In this document: one piece after another, positions 36,054 through 45,292 of the stretch | How the letters are laid out: each line of letters starts with the position of its first letter | Numbering within the stretch: position 1 is the first letter of the stretch | Source: Natrinema gari JCM 14663 | Lineage (GTDB): Archaea > Halobacteriota > Halobacteria > Halobacteriales > Natrialbaceae | Assembly: GCF_000337175.1 (NCBI RefSeq) | Contig: NZ_AOIJ01000030.1 | Location: forward strand, 19,704-83,703 | DNA: 64,000 bases | Direction: 5' to 3' | Notes under the pieces: generated by a model | Told to the model about the DNA's origin: nothing | Database searches by the model: none | The model's input: the letters and a program-made list of their open reading frames with translations, nothing else | Program-made: the position numbers and the translations under genes

Positions 36054-36765
36054 CTGGAATCAGCCGTCGACACCCCAGGGGAACGGCGACCCGTCGCCGT
36101 ACGAGCCCGAACTGGGCTCGCTTCCTGCTGGCAGCCAGGCGAGCGACGACTACGGCGAGAACGTCAACTCCACGGGGACGACGACCATCGGCATCACGAC
36201 CGACGCGGGCGTCGTCATCGCGACGGACATGCGTGCCAGTCTGGGCGGGCGGTTCGTCTCGAACAAGGACGTCCAGAAGGTCGAGCAGATCCACCCCACG
36301 GGTGCGCTGACGCTGGTCGGTTCGGTCGGCGGCGCGCAGTCGTTCATCCGAACGCTTCGCGCCGAGGTCAACCTCTATGAATCGCGTCGCGGCGAGCCGA
36401 TGCCCATCGAGGCGCTGGCAACGCTTGCGGGTAACTTCGCCCGCGGCGGTCCGTTCCGTGCGATCAACCCCATCCTCGGCGGCGTCGACGACGAGGGGAG
36501 CCATGTCTACAGCATCGATCCTGCCGGCGGCGTGATGGCCGACGACTACACCGTCACCGGCAGCGGGATGCAACTCGCCTACGGCCTCCTTGAGCAGGAG
36601 TACGAGGACGACCTCTCGCTCGAGGCCGCCCAGTCGGTGGCTGCTCGTGCGATCAAAAGTGCCGTCGAGCGCGATACCGTCTCCGGGAACGGCGTCTTCC
36701 TCGCGGCGGTCACCGACGAGGGCGTCGACATTCGGGGCCACGACGACTTCGACGCGGTTATCTAG
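36046..36765 (+). CDS. psmB: Proteasome beta subunit (threonine protease)
   Basis: 239 residues including a 44-residue propeptide. Autocleavage at Gly44-Thr45 ('VNSTG|TTTIGI') would expose Thr45 as nucleophile of the 20S core. Lys and Asp partners lie in the 'ATDMRASLGGRF' and 'SNKDVQKV' segments. The ATG at 36046 overlaps the psmA stop. This alpha-beta adjacency is not universal in haloarchaea, where the genes are often scattered. Confidence 0.97.
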   Translation: MNNWNQPSTPQGNGDPSPYEPELGSLPAGSQASDDYGENVNSTGTTTIGITTDAGVVIATDMRASLGGRFVSNKDVQKVEQIHPTGALTLVGSVGGAQSFIRTLRAEVNLYESRRGEPMPIEALATLAGNFARGGPFRAINPILGGVDDEGSHVYSIDPAGGVMADDYTVTGSGMQLAYGLLEQEYEDDLSLEAAQSVAARAIKSAVERDTVSGNGVFLAAVTDEGVDIRGHDDFDAVI

Positions 36766-36837
36766 GCCACGCACGGGGCCGTTCGTCCGGCGTTGTTCCG
36801 GCGCTGTCCTGGTCGCGCTCGCGCGCGTACACGTGAC

Positions 36838-36845
36838 TTTTATTA
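36838..36845 (+). promoter_or_regulatory. TATA element of gyrB-gyrA
   Basis: CTTTTATTAG, about 36 bases before ATG 36878, giving a predicted leader of about 10 bases. It separates the gyrase operon from psmB. Confidence 0.55.
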
Positions 36846-36877
36846 GGGCCGGACTGCTATCCGAAAGCAGGTTTTAC

Positions 36878-38806
36878 ATGTCCCAGGAAAGCGAGTACGG
36901 AGCCGGACAGATTCAGGTCTTGGAAGGCCTGGAGGCTGTACGAAAGCGTCCGGCGATGTACATCGGCTCTACCGATTCTCGAGGACTCCACCATCTAGTC
37001 TACGAAGTGGTGGACAACTCGATCGACGAGGCACTGGCCGGCCACTGCGACGACATCACCGTCTCGATCCACGAGGACGGCTCGGTGAGCGTCGCGGACG
37101 ACGGCCGTGGTATCCCCGTCGATACACACGAGGAGTACGACCGCCCTGCGCTCGAGGTCATTCTGACCGTCCTCCATGCCGGCGGCAAGTTCGACAACAA
37201 GTCCTATCAGGTCTCCGGCGGCCTCCACGGCGTCGGCGTCTCCGTCGTCAACGCCCTCTCCGAACGCCTCGAGGCCGAGGTCAAACGCGACGGTGTCTTC
37301 CGTCACGCGTTCGAGGCCGGGGAACCCGTTGGCGACATGGAGCGCGTACGCGACATGGAACCCGACGACGAAACGGGCACGGAGATCCGGTTCTGGCCGG
37401 ATACCGACATCTTCGAGACCGGCGAGATCTCGTTTTCGACGCTGTCGAACCGGCTTCGAGAACTGGCATTCCTCAACTCGGGGGTTCGCATCACGCTCCG
37501 CGACGAGCGCGAGGAGACCGATGCGGGCGATCCAGTCACCGAGACCTACGAGTACGACGGCGGCATCCGCGAGTTCGTCAACTATCTGAACGAGACGCGC
37601 TCGGCGATGCACGACGACGTCATCTACTTCGAGGACGAAGCACAGAACATCCAGGTCGAAGTCGCGATGCAGGCCACCGAGGAGTTGCAGGGGTCGATCC
37701 ACGCCTTCGCGAACAACATCAACACCCGCGAGGGTGGGACCCACCTCACCGGCTTCAAGACCGCGCTGACGCGGTGTGTCAACGACTACGCCAACGAGAA
37801 CGACCTCCTCTCGGACCTCGATGACAACCTCAAAGGCGAGGACATCCGCGAGGGGTTGACGGCGGTCATCTCGATCAAACACCCCGATCCCCAGTTCGAG
37901 GGGCAGACGAAGACGAAACTCGGCAACTCCGAAGTACGGGGCATCGTCGAGAGCGCCATGCACGAGGGGCTTGGCACCTACTTCGAGGAACACCCCGACA
38001 CCGCCGAGGCGATCGTTGCCAAAGCAGTCGAGGCCGCGAAGGCCCGGATGGCCGCCCAGAAGGCCGAGGAACTCACCCGCCGGAAATCCGCCCTGGAGTC
38101 CACCTCGTTGCCCGGGAAACTGGCGGACTGCCAGACCAAAGACCCCGACGAGGCCGAACTGTTCATCGCGGAGGGCGACTCCGCGGGCGGCAGCGCGAAA
38201 CAGGCCCGGAACCCCGACTTCCAGGCCATCCTCCCCATCAAGGGGAAGATTCTGAACGTCGAAAAACACCGTCTCGATCGCATCCTCGAGAACGACGAGA
38301 TCCGGAACATGATCACCGCCATCGGGGCGGGGATCGGCGACGAGTTCGACATCGAAGACGTCCGCTACAAGAAGATCATCATGGCGACCGACGCCGACGT
38401 TGACGGGGCCCACATCCGAACGCTCCTGTTGACGTTCTTCTACCGGCACATGCGCCCGCTGCTCGAGGGTGGGTACGTCTACGCGACCCAGCCGCCGCTG
38501 TACCGCATCCGGTATCGCGGGGAGACCTACGACGCGATGACGGAGGCCGAACGCGACGCGATCGTCGCGGAGAAATGTGACGGCACCCCTTCGCAAGTCC
38601 AACGGTTCAAGGGACTCGGCGAGATGAACCCCGAACAGCTCTGGGAGACGACGATGAACCCTGACAACCGCATCTTAAAGCAGATCACCATCGAGGACGC
38701 GGCCGCGGCGGACAAGATGTTCTCCGTCCTGATGGGAGACGCCGTCGAACCCCGCAAGCAGTTCATCAAGGACCACGCCCCCGAAGCCGAGTGGATCGAC
38801 ATATAG
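36878..38806 (+). CDS. gyrB: DNA gyrase subunit B
   Basis: 642 residues. ATPase subunit of gyrase, which introduces negative supercoils and was acquired by haloarchaea from bacteria. GHKL motifs: 'YEVVDNSIDEALAG' (N box), 'DDGRGIPV' (G1) and 'GGLHGVGVSVVNAL' (ATP lid). The Toprim domain has 'EGDSAGGSA' near residue 435 and 'DADVDGAHIRTL' near 510. The start follows a TATA element; the region before the ATG is in the same frame but not homologous. It is followed by gyrA after 18 bases. Novobiocin acts on this subunit in haloarchaea. Confidence 0.98.
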   Translation: MSQESEYGAGQIQVLEGLEAVRKRPAMYIGSTDSRGLHHLVYEVVDNSIDEALAGHCDDITVSIHEDGSVSVADDGRGIPVDTHEEYDRPALEVILTVLHAGGKFDNKSYQVSGGLHGVGVSVVNALSERLEAEVKRDGVFRHAFEAGEPVGDMERVRDMEPDDETGTEIRFWPDTDIFETGEISFSTLSNRLRELAFLNSGVRITLRDEREETDAGDPVTETYEYDGGIREFVNYLNETRSAMHDDVIYFEDEAQNIQVEVAMQATEELQGSIHAFANNINTREGGTHLTGFKTALTRCVNDYANENDLLSDLDDNLKGEDIREGLTAVISIKHPDPQFEGQTKTKLGNSEVRGIVESAMHEGLGTYFEEHPDTAEAIVAKAVEAAKARMAAQKAEELTRRKSALESTSLPGKLADCQTKDPDEAELFIAEGDSAGGSAKQARNPDFQAILPIKGKILNVEKHRLDRILENDEIRNMITAIGAGIGDEFDIEDVRYKKIIMATDADVDGAHIRTLLLTFFYRHMRPLLEGGYVYATQPPLYRIRYRGETYDAMTEAERDAIVAEKCDGTPSQVQRFKGLGEMNPEQLWETTMNPDNRILKQITIEDAAAADKMFSVLMGDAVEPRKQFIKDHAPEAEWIDI

Positions 38807-38824
38807 ACGACGTGATGTAACCAT

Positions 38825-41308
38825 ATGAGTTCAGACGTACCCGATCCGACGGACGTAGAGGCACGGTCAGTCGAAAACGTCCGTATCGAAGACGAGATGG
38901 AGCAGAGTTACATCGACTACGCGATGAGCGTCATCGCCGGTCGCGCACTACCGGACGCCCGTGACGGACTCAAACCCGTCCACCGGCGCATCCTCTATGC
39001 GATGCACGAGATGGGTGTCTCGAGCGGCTCGAGCCACCGCAAGTCCTCCTCGATCGTCGGGGAGACAATGGGTGACTACCACCCACACGGCGACAGCGCG
39101 ATTTACGACACCTTGGTCCGGATGGCCCAGGATTTCTCGATGCGATATCCGCTGGTCGACGGCCAGGGGAACTTCGGCTCGATGGACGGCGATCCGGCCG
39201 CCGCACCCCGATACACGGAGGCCCGGATGGCCCCCGTCGCCGAGGAGTTGCTCGAGGACATCGACAAGGATACGGTCGACTTCTCGGCGAACTACGACGA
39301 CCGCCTCCAAGAGCCCGACGTGCTTCCGGCGGCGTTCCCGAACCTGCTTGTCAACGGGTCCTCGGGGATCGCGGTCGGGATGTCGACGAACATCCCGCCG
39401 CACAACTTGGGCGAAGTCATCGACGCGACGATCGAACTGATCGACGATCCCGACGCGACCGTCGACGACCTGATGGAGCACGTCAACGGCCCCGACTTCC
39501 CGACGGGCGCGAACATCGTCGGCCGGGATGCGATCTACTCGGCGTACAAGACCGGTCGCGGCCGCCTCCGCGTTCGCGCCGAGTTCGAGGTCGAGGAATG
39601 GAAATCGAACCGGGAGCGGATCGTCGTCACCGAACTCCCCTTCCAGGCCAACAAGGCTCGTCTGGTCGAGCGCATCGCCGATGACGTCAACGAGGGCGAG
39701 CTCGACGGGATCACCGACCTGCGCGACGAGTCCGACCGCGATGGTGTCCGTATCGTCATCGAACTCAAACGCGGGGCCAACGCCGAGGTCGTCAAGAACA
39801 AACTGCTCGAGAACCATCTCGAGCGAACGTTCGGCGTGATCAACCTCGCGCTGGTCGATGGCCAGCCGCGCGTGCTCTCGCTCAAGGAGACGCTCGAGGA
39901 GTACATCTCCCACCGTCGCGAGGTCGTCCGCCGACGCAGCGAGTACGACCTCGCGGAAGCCGAGGATCGAGCACACATTCTCGAGGGGCGGCTAACGGCC
40001 GTCGAGAACGCCGAGGACGTGGTCGAGTTGATCCGGGACAGCGAGACGCGGTCGGACGCGAAGGAGAATCTCCAGGCGGCCTACGACTTCTCCGCGGACC
40101 AGGCCGACCACATCGTCCGCATGCAACTGGGTAGCCTCACCTCGATGGAGGCCGCCGAGATCAACGAGGAGTACGAGGAGGTCCAGGCCGAGATCGAACG
40201 GCTGACGGCGATCCTCGAGAGCGAGGACGAACTGCTCTCGGTCATCAAAGACGAACTCCGCGAAATCAAAGACGAGTACGCCGACGACCGTCGGACCTCG
40301 ATCATCGAAGACGAGGGGACGGTCACTCACGAGGATCTCATCCCGGAAGAGGAGGTGTTCGTGGTCATGACCGAAGACGACTACGTCAAGCGGATGCCGA
40401 TCGAGCAGTTCGACCCCCAGGGTCGCGGCGGGAAAGGGATAATCGGCGCGGACGTCAAAACGGACGACAGCGTCTCGACGGTCTTCCGGGCGAACACTCA
40501 CGATTACCTGCTGTGCTTTACGAATCAGGGTGCAGTCTACCGGCTCAAGACCTACGAGATCCCGGAGATGGGACGGACCGCACGCGGGAAATCCGCCGTC
40601 AACATCCTCGATCTCGATCCCGGTGAGGACATCACGGCTATCGTCGACACGGACGCCTTCGGCGACGACGAGTTCGTGACGATGGCGACCCGGAACGGCT
40701 ACGTCAAGCGGACCGCCGGCGAGGAGTTCGACAACATCCTCTCGACGGGCATCATCGCCGCGGACCTGGAAGACGGCGACGAACTCGTCGACGTCGAGGT
40801 CACCGACGGCTCGCAGGACCTCGTCATCGCGACCGAAGGCGGCATGACGATCCGCTTCGACGAGGCGGAAGTCCGAGCGATGGGCCGGAACGCACGCGGC
40901 GTCAACGGCATCAAACTACAGGAGGGCGATGCCGTGGCTGGCCTCGTCGCGACCGACGAGGACGACGAGCAGGCGCTGTTGACCGTCACGGAGAACGGCT
41001 ACGGCAAGCGGACGCTGCTCTCCGCGTATCGTACCCAGTCCCGGTACGGCAAGGGGCTGATCGATATCAAGACCGGTGAACGAAACGGTCCCGTGACGGC
41101 CGTCAAGGCGGTCGACGACGACGATCAACTCGTGGTGATGAGCGAGCGCGGCCAGATCGTCCGGACCCGCGTCGACGAGATCTCGACCGTCGGCCGCAAC
41201 ACGATGGGCGTGATCGTCATGGAAGTCGAAGACGATGACGCGGTCGCCGCGGTCGACGACATCCCCGCGTCGGCGACCGCCGACGACGCGTCCGACGCGG
41301 CCGACTAA
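38825..41308 (+). CDS. gyrA: DNA gyrase subunit A
   Basis: 827 residues. The DNA-breaking subunit. The active-site tyrosine is Tyr130 in '[11 protein letters not shown]'. The quinolone-resistance region '[17 protein letters not shown]' has the wild-type Ser (GDS). The C-terminal beta-pinwheel (about 500-805) holds repeated 'GRxxRG'-type blades ('GRTARGKSA', 'GRNARGVNG', 'GRNTMGVI') and wraps DNA. It lies 18 bases after gyrB and is surely co-transcribed. Confidence 0.98.
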   Translation: MSSDVPDPTDVEARSVENVRIEDEMEQSYIDYAMSVIAGRALPDARDGLKPVHRRILYAMHEMGVSSGSSHRKSSSIVGETMGDYHPHGDSAIYDTLVRMAQDFSMRYPLVDGQGNFGSMDGDPAAAPRYTEARMAPVAEELLEDIDKDTVDFSANYDDRLQEPDVLPAAFPNLLVNGSSGIAVGMSTNIPPHNLGEVIDATIELIDDPDATVDDLMEHVNGPDFPTGANIVGRDAIYSAYKTGRGRLRVRAEFEVEEWKSNRERIVVTELPFQANKARLVERIADDVNEGELDGITDLRDESDRDGVRIVIELKRGANAEVVKNKLLENHLERTFGVINLALVDGQPRVLSLKETLEEYISHRREVVRRRSEYDLAEAEDRAHILEGRLTAVENAEDVVELIRDSETRSDAKENLQAAYDFSADQADHIVRMQLGSLTSMEAAEINEEYEEVQAEIERLTAILESEDELLSVIKDELREIKDEYADDRRTSIIEDEGTVTHEDLIPEEEVFVVMTEDDYVKRMPIEQFDPQGRGGKGIIGADVKTDDSVSTVFRANTHDYLLCFTNQGAVYRLKTYEIPEMGRTARGKSAVNILDLDPGEDITAIVDTDAFGDDEFVTMATRNGYVKRTAGEEFDNILSTGIIAADLEDGDELVDVEVTDGSQDLVIATEGGMTIRFDEAEVRAMGRNARGVNGIKLQEGDAVAGLVATDEDDEQALLTVTENGYGKRTLLSAYRTQSRYGKGLIDIKTGERNGPVTAVKAVDDDDQLVVMSERGQIVRTRVDEISTVGRNTMGVIVMEVEDDDAVAAVDDIPASATADDASDAAD

Positions 41309-41484
41309 CGCGTTTTCGGCGGCCGAACACGACTCGAGACAGGCAGTTGGGGTCGGTCGACGGCAGGAGAACGAACGGTCGCGGAGTCGCCGAGATGTCC
41401 GCTGCTCGCGCGGCCGTCATACGAGCGGAGATCAAGAGACGGTGGCAACGCTCGAAGAGAGGGAGAACGCGGCCGCCCGGCGGA

Positions 41485-42018
41485 TCAGTGAGCCGGTTCC
41501 TCGGCGGGCGCGACCATGTCGTCGATCCGCAGGATGAGGATGTTGTTCGTGTCGTCTTTGCCGTCGACTGTCCCCTCGATGAGGAGCTTCGAGAGCGGCG
41601 TCGGACCGACGGTGACGGAGTCGTCCTCGTGAATCTCGCTGAGTGTGCCCTGAATGTGGACCTCCGCGCGGCAGAGTTCCGGATGGTGAACGCTCGAGAG
41701 GTCGATCTCTTCGATGATGGTGTCGTCGATGGGCTCGCCCTCGTGTTGCATCGGGACGGCGGCGGGTTCGTCCATCTGCTGGATCTCGAGGGCCTCGTAG
41801 GCGGCTGCCGTCGGTTTGTACCCGCCTTTCGGGCCGGGGACGCCTTCGACCAGTTGGAGGGCCTTGAGGCTCTGCATCTGGTTGCGGATCGTCCCCGGGT
41901 TGCGGTCGACCTGTTCGGCGATATCCTCGCCTTTGATGGCGTCTTCGGTCTCCTTGTGGAGGTTCGTGAGCGCGCGGAGAATTTTCTTCTGGCTCGGCGT
42001 GAGTTCGATTGATGACAT
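41485..42018 (-). CDS. HTH transcriptional regulator, haloarchaeal Rrf2-like type
   Basis: 177 residues. An N-terminal winged helix (about 6-66: 'SQKKILRALTNLHKETEDAIKGEDIAEQVDRNPGTIRNQMQSLKALQLVEG') is followed by a domain conserved in haloarchaea ('SVHHPELCRAEVHIQGTLSEIHEDDSVTVGPTPLSKLLIEGTVDGKDDTNNILIL'). It is commonly annotated Rrf2-family, but it has no Fe-S cysteines; the single Cys in the C-terminal domain cannot form a cluster. Targets unknown. A minus-strand TTTAAG about 28-33 bases upstream of the ATG suggests a leaderless transcript. Confidence 0.85.
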   Translation of the reverse strand: MSSIELTPSQKKILRALTNLHKETEDAIKGEDIAEQVDRNPGTIRNQMQSLKALQLVEGVPGPKGGYKPTAAAYEALEIQQMDEPAAVPMQHEGEPIDDTIIEEIDLSSVHHPELCRAEVHIQGTLSEIHEDDSVTVGPTPLSKLLIEGTVDGKDDTNNILILRIDDMVAPAEEPAH

Positions 42019-42192
42019 AGGTATTTATTCGTATTTGGATTCCTTAAACCCGGCGGGTCAGCGGAATCGTTTCGCCAGGATTGTGACGTTTGAATCGGGT
42101 ATGGGAAGGTGTTTCTCTTCGTTCGTCGGGGAGAGTAGACTGTGGAGTCGCTTGCCAGCGAGTTGGAAAGAGCGGGTCGCAGTCCGGATCGG

Positions 42193-42873
42193 CTACGCCT
42201 CGGGCTCTGCGGGCGCTGCGACCCAGACGTGGCTCGCGACGGACTCCGGCAGTGACACGGGATCGTCGGCCTCGCTCGAGCGGGCCGTCACCATCCCGAA
42301 GGGCGCGATTTCGATGATCTCGAGTTCGACGCCGGGTTCGACGCCGTGCTCGGCGAGATAGGAGAGGACTTCCGGATCGCGGTCGGCGACCTCGGCGACG
42401 GTCACGACGGTCCCCTCCTCGAACTCGGCGATCGATTTCCCCTCAGGCCGCGTCGGGGGTTCGAGGTCGGCGCTCGGAATCGGCGAGCCGTGGGGGTCGA
42501 CCTCGGGTTCGCCGAGGGCGTCCGCGACGCGCGCCTCGAAGTCCTCGCTGATGTGGTGTTCGAGTCGATCGGCCTCCGCGTGGACCTCCGACCAGTCGTA
42601 ATCGAGGTGCTCGGTGAGGTAGGCCTCGAGCAGCCGGTGATGGCGGACGATCTCCAGGGCGACGGTCTCGCCCTCGTCGGTCAGGGTCACGCCACGATAC
42701 TTCTCGCGATCGACGAGTTCCCGGTCCTCGAGTTTGTCGAGCATACTGGTGACCGTCGGCGACGTGACATCCAGCTCCTCGGCGATCTCAGAGGTCTTGA
42801 TCCGATCGTCGGTCTCGCGTTGAAGCTGGTAGATCGCTTTGAGGTAGTCTTCCATCACGTCGCTCAGCATCAT
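42193..42873 (-). CDS. DtxR/MntR-family metal-dependent transcriptional regulator
   Basis: 226 residues. The N-terminal HTH ('MEDYLKAIYQLQRETDDRIKTSEIAEELDVTSPTVTSMLDKLEDRELVD') is followed by the metal-binding dimerisation domain ('HHRLLEAYLTEHLDYDWSEVHAEADRLEHHIS', residues about 78-110) and a C-terminal FeoA/SH3-like domain ('GTVVTVAEVADRDPEVLSYLAEHGVEPGVELEI'). The class is SirR/IdeR-like. It would repress iron or manganese uptake genes when metal is bound. Possible targets in this window are the two Nramp-family genes; no operator was proven. Confidence 0.92.
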   Translation of the reverse strand: MMLSDVMEDYLKAIYQLQRETDDRIKTSEIAEELDVTSPTVTSMLDKLEDRELVDREKYRGVTLTDEGETVALEIVRHHRLLEAYLTEHLDYDWSEVHAEADRLEHHISEDFEARVADALGEPEVDPHGSPIPSADLEPPTRPEGKSIAEFEEGTVVTVAEVADRDPEVLSYLAEHGVEPGVELEIIEIAPFGMVTARSSEADDPVSLPESVASHVWVAAPAEPEA

Positions 42874-42970
42874 GCTATGCCGAGTTTAGACGGGTCTAAC
42901 CCTAAAGCTGTCGCCAGAGCGACCGCACCGCAATCGCCACGACCAAGCCGGGCGGTGATCTATCGGGCGT

Positions 42971-43891
42971 ATGGAACGGACCGTCAGAATCATCGGGGCA
43001 CCGATGGACTACGGAGCGAACCGCCGCGGCGTCGACATGGGACCGTCAGCGATTCGATACGCGGACCTCGCGGACGGCCTCGAGCGAGCAGGCGTCGACC
43101 CGATCGATGACGGCGACTTGACGATGCCGCGGGCCGAAGAGCGCGATCCGGACGCCGATCAGCCCAGACGGGGGGACGCGAAGTTCCTCCGGGAGATCGA
43201 GGACGTCTGTAAGCGGGTGCGCGATCGGGTCGCGACAACGCTCGCGGACGGCGAGTTCCCGCTCGTGCTGGGCGGGGATCATTCGGTCGCGATCGGGTCG
43301 CTGACTGGTTCGGCACGCGACGCCGACCTCGGGGCGATCTGGTTCGACGCCCACGCCGACCTCAACACGCCCGAAACCTCTCCCAGCGGGAACGTCCACG
43401 GGATGCCGCTGGCCGCCGCCCTCGGCCGCGGCGCGTTCGGCGAAACGGAGTGGGCACCTGCGCCTCGGCTCCAGGAGTCGTCGATTGCTTACGTCGGACT
43501 CCGGAGCATCGACGACCGCGAGCGCGAACTGATCCGTGAAAGCGAGATCACCGCCTTCACCATGGCCGACATCGATCAGCGGGGCATCTCCGCGGTCGTC
43601 GACGACGCCCTCGCGGTCGCGACCGACGGCACCGACGGCGTCCACGTGAGCCTCGACCTCGACTGGCTCGATCCCAAGACGGCACCCGGGGTTGGCACTC
43701 CCGTCCGCGGCGGTGTCACCTACCGGGAAGCCCACGCCGCGCTCGAGACGCTGTCCCGACGCGACGAGGCGGAGGGGATCCTCCGATCAATGGACGTCGT
43801 CGAAGTGAACCCAATCCTAGACGAGGGGAACGAAACGGCGACGCTAGCGGCGGAGCTAACGGCCAGCACGTTCGGCAAACGAATCCTCTGA
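42971..43891 (+). CDS. rocF: Arginase
   Basis: 306 residues. Mn2+-dependent hydrolysis of L-arginine to ornithine and urea. All ureohydrolase motifs are present: 'GGDHS' (residues 101-105, His104), 'DAHADLN' (Asp126, His128, Asp130) and 'SLDLDWLDP' near 227. 'SGNVHGMPLA' after the second motif favours arginase over agmatinase. Haloarchaea use it to degrade arginine besides the arginine deiminase route. Divergent from the DtxR-type gene; no urea or ornithine genes adjoin it. Confidence 0.9.
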   Translation: MERTVRIIGAPMDYGANRRGVDMGPSAIRYADLADGLERAGVDPIDDGDLTMPRAEERDPDADQPRRGDAKFLREIEDVCKRVRDRVATTLADGEFPLVLGGDHSVAIGSLTGSARDADLGAIWFDAHADLNTPETSPSGNVHGMPLAAALGRGAFGETEWAPAPRLQESSIAYVGLRSIDDRERELIRESEITAFTMADIDQRGISAVVDDALAVATDGTDGVHVSLDLDWLDPKTAPGVGTPVRGGVTYREAHAALETLSRRDEAEGILRSMDVVEVNPILDEGNETATLAAELTASTFGKRIL

Positions 43892-43994
43892 GGGCACTGG
43901 CGACGGGGTTCGGCCGAGCCGACGGCCTGTCAATCGTAACCATGCCGAGTCCTGTTTCAACAGCTTTGTATCATAGTGCTTCCCAGTGTGGCAT

Positions 43995-45164
43995 ATGACT
44001 GAGAACGTCGTCGTGCTCGGTGCTGGATACGCCGGTACTGGTGCAATCAACAAGCTCCAGTCGGAGCTCGGGGGTAACGCGCGGCTGACCTGGATCGCCG
44101 ATGTCGACTATCATCTCGTGCTACACGAAGCACACCGCGTTATTCGGGACCCGGACGTTCGATCCGACATCACGTTCCCGACCACGCAGATCGCCGACCC
44201 GTCGACCCGGTTCATCCAGGACGAAGTCACCGGCCTCGACATCGACGAACAGGTCGTCGAACTCGCCGACGGCGACGATGTCGAGTACGATTACGTCCTC
44301 GTCGGACTCGGCAGCCAGACCGCCTACTACGGCATTCCGGGCCTCGAGGAGCACTCCCTGACCCTCAAGAGCTTGGACGACGCCCTCGAGATCCACGAGG
44401 CCGTCAGCGACGCCAGCCGCGACGCAACCCGTGGCGAGCCCGCACAGGTCGTCATCGGCGGTGCCGGCCTCTCCGGCATCCAGACTGCCGGCGAGATCGC
44501 CGAGTTCCGCGACGAACACCGCGCACCCATCGAGATCCATCTCGTCGAAGCACTCGAGGAGATCTTCCCGGGCAACGATCCGGAGATTCAACAGGCGCTG
44601 CGCGACCTGCTCGAGCAAGCGGGCGTCCAGATCCATACGGACGACCCGATCACCGAGGCCACTGCGGATCACATCGAGTTCGACGAGGGCGAGCCCCTCG
44701 ACCACGACGTTCTCGTCTGGACCGGCGGCATCACGGGACGGGACGCGATGGAGACCGCTGACCTCGAGAAGGAACACAACCGCGTCAACACCGGTGCGAA
44801 CTTCCAGACCTCCGACGAGCGCGTGTTCGCGATCGGCGACTCGGCGATCATCGATCAGGGCGACCAGCCCGCACCGCCGACGGCACAGGCCGCCTGGCAG
44901 GCCGCGGAGGTCGCCGGCGAGAACATCGCGCGTGCGATTGAGAACCGACCGCTCCGGACTTGGGAACACGAGGACAAAGGGACGGTCGTCTCCGTCGGCG
45001 AAAAGGCGGTCGCCCACGACGTGAAGCCGGCCTTCGGGATTTCCCTGCCCGTCGACACCTTCGGCGGTCTCCCGGCCCAGAACCTGAAAAAGATGATCGC
45101 AGCCCGCTGGATCGCCGACGTTACCTCCTGGAACGAAGCGCGGAAGTCCTGGTCGTCGCTGTAG
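43995..45164 (+). CDS. NAD(P)/FAD-dependent oxidoreductase, type II NADH dehydrogenase-like
   Basis: 389 residues from ATG 43995; a GTG at 43986 is possible. An FAD-binding 'VVLGAGYAGTGAINKL' opens the protein and a second dinucleotide fold 'VVIGGAGLSGIQTAGEIAEF' starts near residue 150. 'FAIGDSA' near residue 280 is the FAD ribityl contact. The C-terminal 'LKKMIAARWIADVTSWNEARKSWSSL' probably forms the membrane-contacting helix of NDH-2. The likely activity is NADH:menaquinone oxidoreduction without proton pumping; sulfide:quinone-type relatives lack support because the extra conserved Cys residues are not seen. Confidence 0.87.
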   Translation: MTENVVVLGAGYAGTGAINKLQSELGGNARLTWIADVDYHLVLHEAHRVIRDPDVRSDITFPTTQIADPSTRFIQDEVTGLDIDEQVVELADGDDVEYDYVLVGLGSQTAYYGIPGLEEHSLTLKSLDDALEIHEAVSDASRDATRGEPAQVVIGGAGLSGIQTAGEIAEFRDEHRAPIEIHLVEALEEIFPGNDPEIQQALRDLLEQAGVQIHTDDPITEATADHIEFDEGEPLDHDVLVWTGGITGRDAMETADLEKEHNRVNTGANFQTSDERVFAIGDSAIIDQGDQPAPPTAQAAWQAAEVAGENIARAIENRPLRTWEHEDKGTVVSVGEKAVAHDVKPAFGISLPVDTFGGLPAQNLKKMIAARWIADVTSWNEARKSWSSL

Positions 45165-45292
45165 TCCCGGCGTTTGAACCCGGGATTAGGTGTGAGTCGC
45201 CCCAATCGAGACGGTTTGCTCGCCGTCTCGCGGGCCACTCCCATCGCGGACCGTTTGTGCTCGAAGTCGGCGCGATCCGTCCGACCCGACCG

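Noticed and set aside
36995..38602. Long leftward open frame opposite gyrB (535 codons)
   Set aside because: Same cause: GC-rich coding DNA leaves the opposite strand open.
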